6,837 nt of DNA from contig CANLJW010000047.1 of NCBI GenBank assembly GCA_947491605.1, positions 1 to 6,837 of the forward strand. Direction: 5' to 3'. This DNA is from UBA7398 sp947491605 (lineage in GTDB: Bacteria > Actinomycetota > Actinomycetes > Nanopelagicales > Nanopelagicaceae). How positions within the stretch are numbered: the first letter of the stretch is position 1; every line of letters begins with the position of its first letter. The notes under the pieces are model-generated. The model saw only the letters and a program-made list of their open reading frames with translations. It had not been told where the DNA came from and made no database searches. Shown here piece after piece: positions 4,998 through 6,837 of the stretch. Made by a program: the position numbers and the translations under genes.

Positions 4998-6623
4998 TTA
5001 GAAATCCATATCGCCGCCACCAGGGCCACCAGCTGGAGCTGCTGACTTAGGTTCAGGCTTATCAGTTATTACTGCTTCGGTTGTTAGGAAAAGTGCTGCG
5101 ATTGATGCTGCGTTTTGTAAAGCAGAACGAGTCACTTTAGCTGGGTCAATAATTCCAGCTTTAATCATGTCTACGTATTCGCCAGTTGCGGCATCTAATC
5201 CAAAACCAGCTTCGAGGTTGCGAACTTTCTCAACAACTACGCCGCCTTCAAGTCCAGCATTTATAGCAATCTGCTTAAGTGGTGACTCAACTGCAAGCTC
5301 AACAATCTTTGCGCCAGTAGCTTCATCTCCGACAAGTTTCAAATTAGCAAATGCTTTCTTTGATGCTTGTAGAAGTGCAACGCCACCACCGGCAACAATG
5401 CCTTCTTCAACAGCAGCTTTAGCATTTCGGACTGCATCTTCAATGCGGTGTTTACGCTCTTTTAGTTCAACTTCGGTAGCAGCACCAGCTTTGATAACTG
5501 CAACGCCGCCAGCAAGTTTTGCTAACCGCTCTTGCAACTTCTCCCGGTCATAATCTGAGTCGCTCTTCTCAATTTCAGCGCGAATTTGGTTAACTCGGCC
5601 CTTAATTTGCTCGTCATCTCCGCCACCTTCAACGATGGTGGTTTCGTCCTTTGTAATAACAATCTTGCGGGCTTTCCCGAGTAAATCCAAAGTTGCGGCA
5701 TCAAGCTTTAAGCCAACTTCTTCAGAAATCACAGTTGCACCAGTCAAAATCGCAATATCTTGCAACATAGATTTACGGCGATCGCCAAAACCTGGAGCTT
5801 TAACCGCAACTGATTTGAAAGTTCCACGTACTTTGTTAACCACGAGAGTAGCGAGCGCTTCTCCCTCAACATCTTCGGCAATAATTAAAAGCGGTTTACC
5901 GGATTGCATAACTTTTTCAAGGATTGGCACTAGATCTTTAATGTTTGCAATCTTGCTATTTGCAATTAACACATAAGCATCTTCCAAAATCGCTTCCATG
6001 CGATCGGTATCAGTGATCATGTATGCAGAGATGTAACCTTTATCAAAACGCATACCTTCAGTAAGTTCGAGCTCTAAACCAAAAGTGTTGCTCTCTTCAA
6101 CTGTGATTACCCCTTCTTTACCGACCTTATCCATTGCTTCTGCAATCATGTCGCCGATTGTGGAATCAGCGGCTGAGATTGAAGCAGTTGCGGCAATTTG
6201 GTCGCGGGTTTCAACTGGCTTTGACATTGCGCTGAGCTCTGCAGAAATAGCATCAACAGCTTTTTCAATTCCGCGCTTTAGCGCCATTGGATTTGAGCCA
6301 GCCGCAACGTTACGGAGACCTTCGCGAACTAACGCTTGAGCTAATACCGTTGCGGTAGTTGTGCCATCACCAGCAACATCATCAGTCTTCTTCGCAACTT
6401 CTTTAACGAGTTCTGCGCCAATTTTTTCCCATGGATCATCAAGTTCAATTTCTTTCGCAATCGATACGCCATCATTTGTAATTGTTGGGGCGCCCCACTT
6501 CTTTTCCAAAACAACATTTCGACCACGGGGTCCAAGGGTTACCTTTACGGCATCCGCCAATTGGTTCATTCCGCGCTCAAGGCCGCGACGTGCTTCTTCA
6601 TTAAAGGCAATCATCTTTGCCAT
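4998..6623 (-). CDS. groEL: Chaperonin GroEL (Hsp60), GroEL2-like
   Basis: This 541-residue group I chaperonin subunit assembles as double heptameric rings and refolds proteins with ATP and the GroES lid. Full length is normal. Near the N-terminus are TLGPRGRNVVLEKKWGAP (29-46), TNDGVSIAKEIELDDPWEK (49-67) and the ATPase motif GDGTTTATVL (85-94) with Asp86. The apical domain follows. GGVAVIKAGAATE and RIEDAVRNAKAAVEEG, which includes the second catalytic Asp region, lead to the equatorial C-terminal part. The tail ends GGPGGGDMDF, a short Gly/Met-type tail rather than the His-rich tail of mycobacterial GroEL1; the whole sequence resembles mycobacterial GroEL2. There is no groES beside it, so its co-chaperonin must be encoded elsewhere. 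AGGAG at 6634-6638, 10 nt from the ATG, supports the start. A CIRCE operator upstream indicates repression by HrcA. DUF3027 follows by 8 nt. Confidence 0.98.
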   Translation of the reverse strand: MAKMIAFNEEARRGLERGMNQLADAVKVTLGPRGRNVVLEKKWGAPTITNDGVSIAKEIELDDPWEKIGAELVKEVAKKTDDVAGDGTTTATVLAQALVREGLRNVAAGSNPMALKRGIEKAVDAISAELSAMSKPVETRDQIAATASISAADSTIGDMIAEAMDKVGKEGVITVEESNTFGLELELTEGMRFDKGYISAYMITDTDRMEAILEDAYVLIANSKIANIKDLVPILEKVMQSGKPLLIIAEDVEGEALATLVVNKVRGTFKSVAVKAPGFGDRRKSMLQDIAILTGATVISEEVGLKLDAATLDLLGKARKIVITKDETTIVEGGGDDEQIKGRVNQIRAEIEKSDSDYDREKLQERLAKLAGGVAVIKAGAATEVELKERKHRIEDAVRNAKAAVEEGIVAGGGVALLQASKKAFANLKLVGDEATGAKIVELAVESPLKQIAINAGLEGGVVVEKVRNLEAGFGLDAATGEYVDMIKAGIIDPAKVTRSALQNAASIAALFLTTEAVITDKPEPKSAAPAGGPGGGDMDF

Positions 6624-6662
6624 AGTTATTCCACTCCTATTTATAGTTGAATCGGGCGTCTT

Positions 6663-6689
6663 TTATCACTCACACCCGTCGAGTGCTAA
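6663..6689 (-). promoter_or_regulatory. CIRCE operator (HrcA binding site)
   Basis: Read toward groEL, the site is TTAGCACTC, a 9-nt spacer, then GAGTGATAA. This is the CIRCE inverted repeat with the first arm perfect and one mismatch in the second arm (A for C in GAGTGCTAA). It lies 40 nt before the groEL ATG, the usual setting for HrcA repression of chaperonin genes. HrcA itself is not in the window. Confidence 0.95.
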
Positions 6690-6694
6690 CGCCA

Positions 6695-6724
6695 AATCTA
6701 GGGTAGGTATTCCCTCTCAAGCAA
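6695..6724 (-). promoter_or_regulatory. Candidate groEL promoter
   Basis: On the minus strand TTGCTT (6724-6719) and TAGATT (6700-6695) are separated by 18 nt. Transcription from TAGATT would start near 6688, inside the first CIRCE arm, so bound HrcA would block initiation and leave a leader of about 65 nt. An overlapping alternative -10 is TACCCT (6705-6700). The -35 match is weak, matching only the first three bases of TTGACA, so the exact hexamers are uncertain although a promoter in this interval is expected. Confidence 0.4.
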
Positions 6725-6744
6725 ACCGAGCTTTATCGGGTTTG
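6722..6744 (-). terminator. Possible intrinsic terminator hairpin
   Basis: CAAACC and GGTTTG pair, extended inward by GA/TC past a one-base bulge, giving an 8-bp stem with a 6-nt loop. On the minus strand it begins just 3 nt after the TAA of the open frame at the right edge, where a terminator for that upstream gene would lie, but the tail after it (CTTGAGAG) is poor in T. On the plus strand the tail is T-rich (GTTTTACTT), but no plus-strand gene leads into it. It also touches the candidate -35 of groEL. Confidence 0.4.
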
Positions 6745-6747
6745 GTT

Positions 6748-6837
6748 TTACTTATGGAGCCCGAGGCGAGCGGCAGAACGCTCCTCGGTCCGAGCATCGC
6801 GCAAGCGCCGGAGCCGCTTAATCAACATGGGTTGGGC
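6748..6837 (-). CDS. Possible C-terminal end of an upstream gene (partial)
   Basis: A minus-strand frame is open from the window edge through 29 sense codons to a TAA at 6750-6748. It encodes a very basic, helix-like tail: KRLRRLRDARTEER, then SAARLGLHK at the end. I do not recognise the protein. GC is high, with about 21 of 29 third positions G or C, unlike every other gene here. A hairpin at 6722-6744 follows the stop, as expected for a gene end. The serious alternative is a structured RNA: in an AT-rich genome RNA genes stand out as GC-rich, GC-rich DNA stays open by chance, and the stretch contains CCGAGG/CCTCGG and AGCG/CGCT arms (6761-6788) forming a 10-bp bulged stem. I found no tRNA, SRP RNA, RNase P or tmRNA signature in the visible part. 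Confidence 0.4.
   Translation of the reverse strand, partial: AQPMLIKRLRRLRDARTEERSAARLGLHK

Noticed and set aside
5167..6535. Long open frames antisense to and out of frame with groEL
   Set aside because: They lie wholly inside a highly conserved gene, have low-complexity Ser/Ala/Thr-rich or basic translations, and show no start signals; they are by-products of groEL codon bias.
6751..6837. tRNA or other standard RNA gene at the right edge
   Set aside because: No T-arm consensus, anticodon arm or known RNA core sequence could be found on either strand; the RNA possibility is kept only as an alternative to the partial frame.

Overview
The window reads as ordinary chromosome of a low-GC actinobacterium. 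I see no phage, insertion sequence, CRISPR array, rRNA or tRNA. The lineage call rests on protein families. SerC is of the mycobacterial/streptomycete type. DUF2530, DUF3027 and a cold-shock protein with a helical C-terminal extension are all typical of Actinobacteria. GroEL closely follows mycobacterial GroEL2. Base composition is AT-leaning (about low-to-mid 40s percent GC by eye), and spacing is very tight, with genes overlapping or separated by 1-20 nt. Together these suggest a streamlined aquatic actinobacterium such as the freshwater acI/Nanopelagicales group; that placement is inference.

Layout, left to right. (1) A plus-strand unit, 28-2404: serC (phosphoserine aminotransferase), an MFS permease 1 nt behind it, and a probable 26-residue membrane peptide 6 nt after that. 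(2) A minus-strand DHA3-type MFS exporter, 2378-3625, whose 3' end overlaps the small peptide gene tail to tail. (3) A plus-strand DUF2530 two-helix membrane protein, 3643-3819, diverging from the exporter across a 17-nt gap. (4) A minus-strand stress cluster read right to left: groEL (6623-4998), DUF3027 (4989-4300) and a long-form cold-shock protein (4199-3816). groEL sits behind a CIRCE operator at 6663-6689, so HrcA-type heat-shock control is expected. DUF3027 follows by 8 nt and the cold-shock gene by 100 nt. (5) The right edge, 6748-6837, is markedly GC-rich. It holds either the C-terminal end of a minus-strand gene or part of a structured RNA.

The most interesting non-coding signals concern how genes start. 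At serC, the exporter and DUF2530, a TANNNT -10-like hexamer lies exactly 6 nt before the ATG and no convincing Shine-Dalgarno is seen, which is the geometry of leaderless transcripts. For the exporter and DUF2530 the two hexamers are opposite strands of one 7-bp sequence, TACTCTA, suggesting one symmetric bidirectional -10 element. groEL and the cold-shock gene instead have clear Shine-Dalgarno motifs. I did not find a convincing new multi-gene system; the conserved-unknown DUF3027 between groEL and a cold-shock gene is the closest thing to an uncharacterised functional association.
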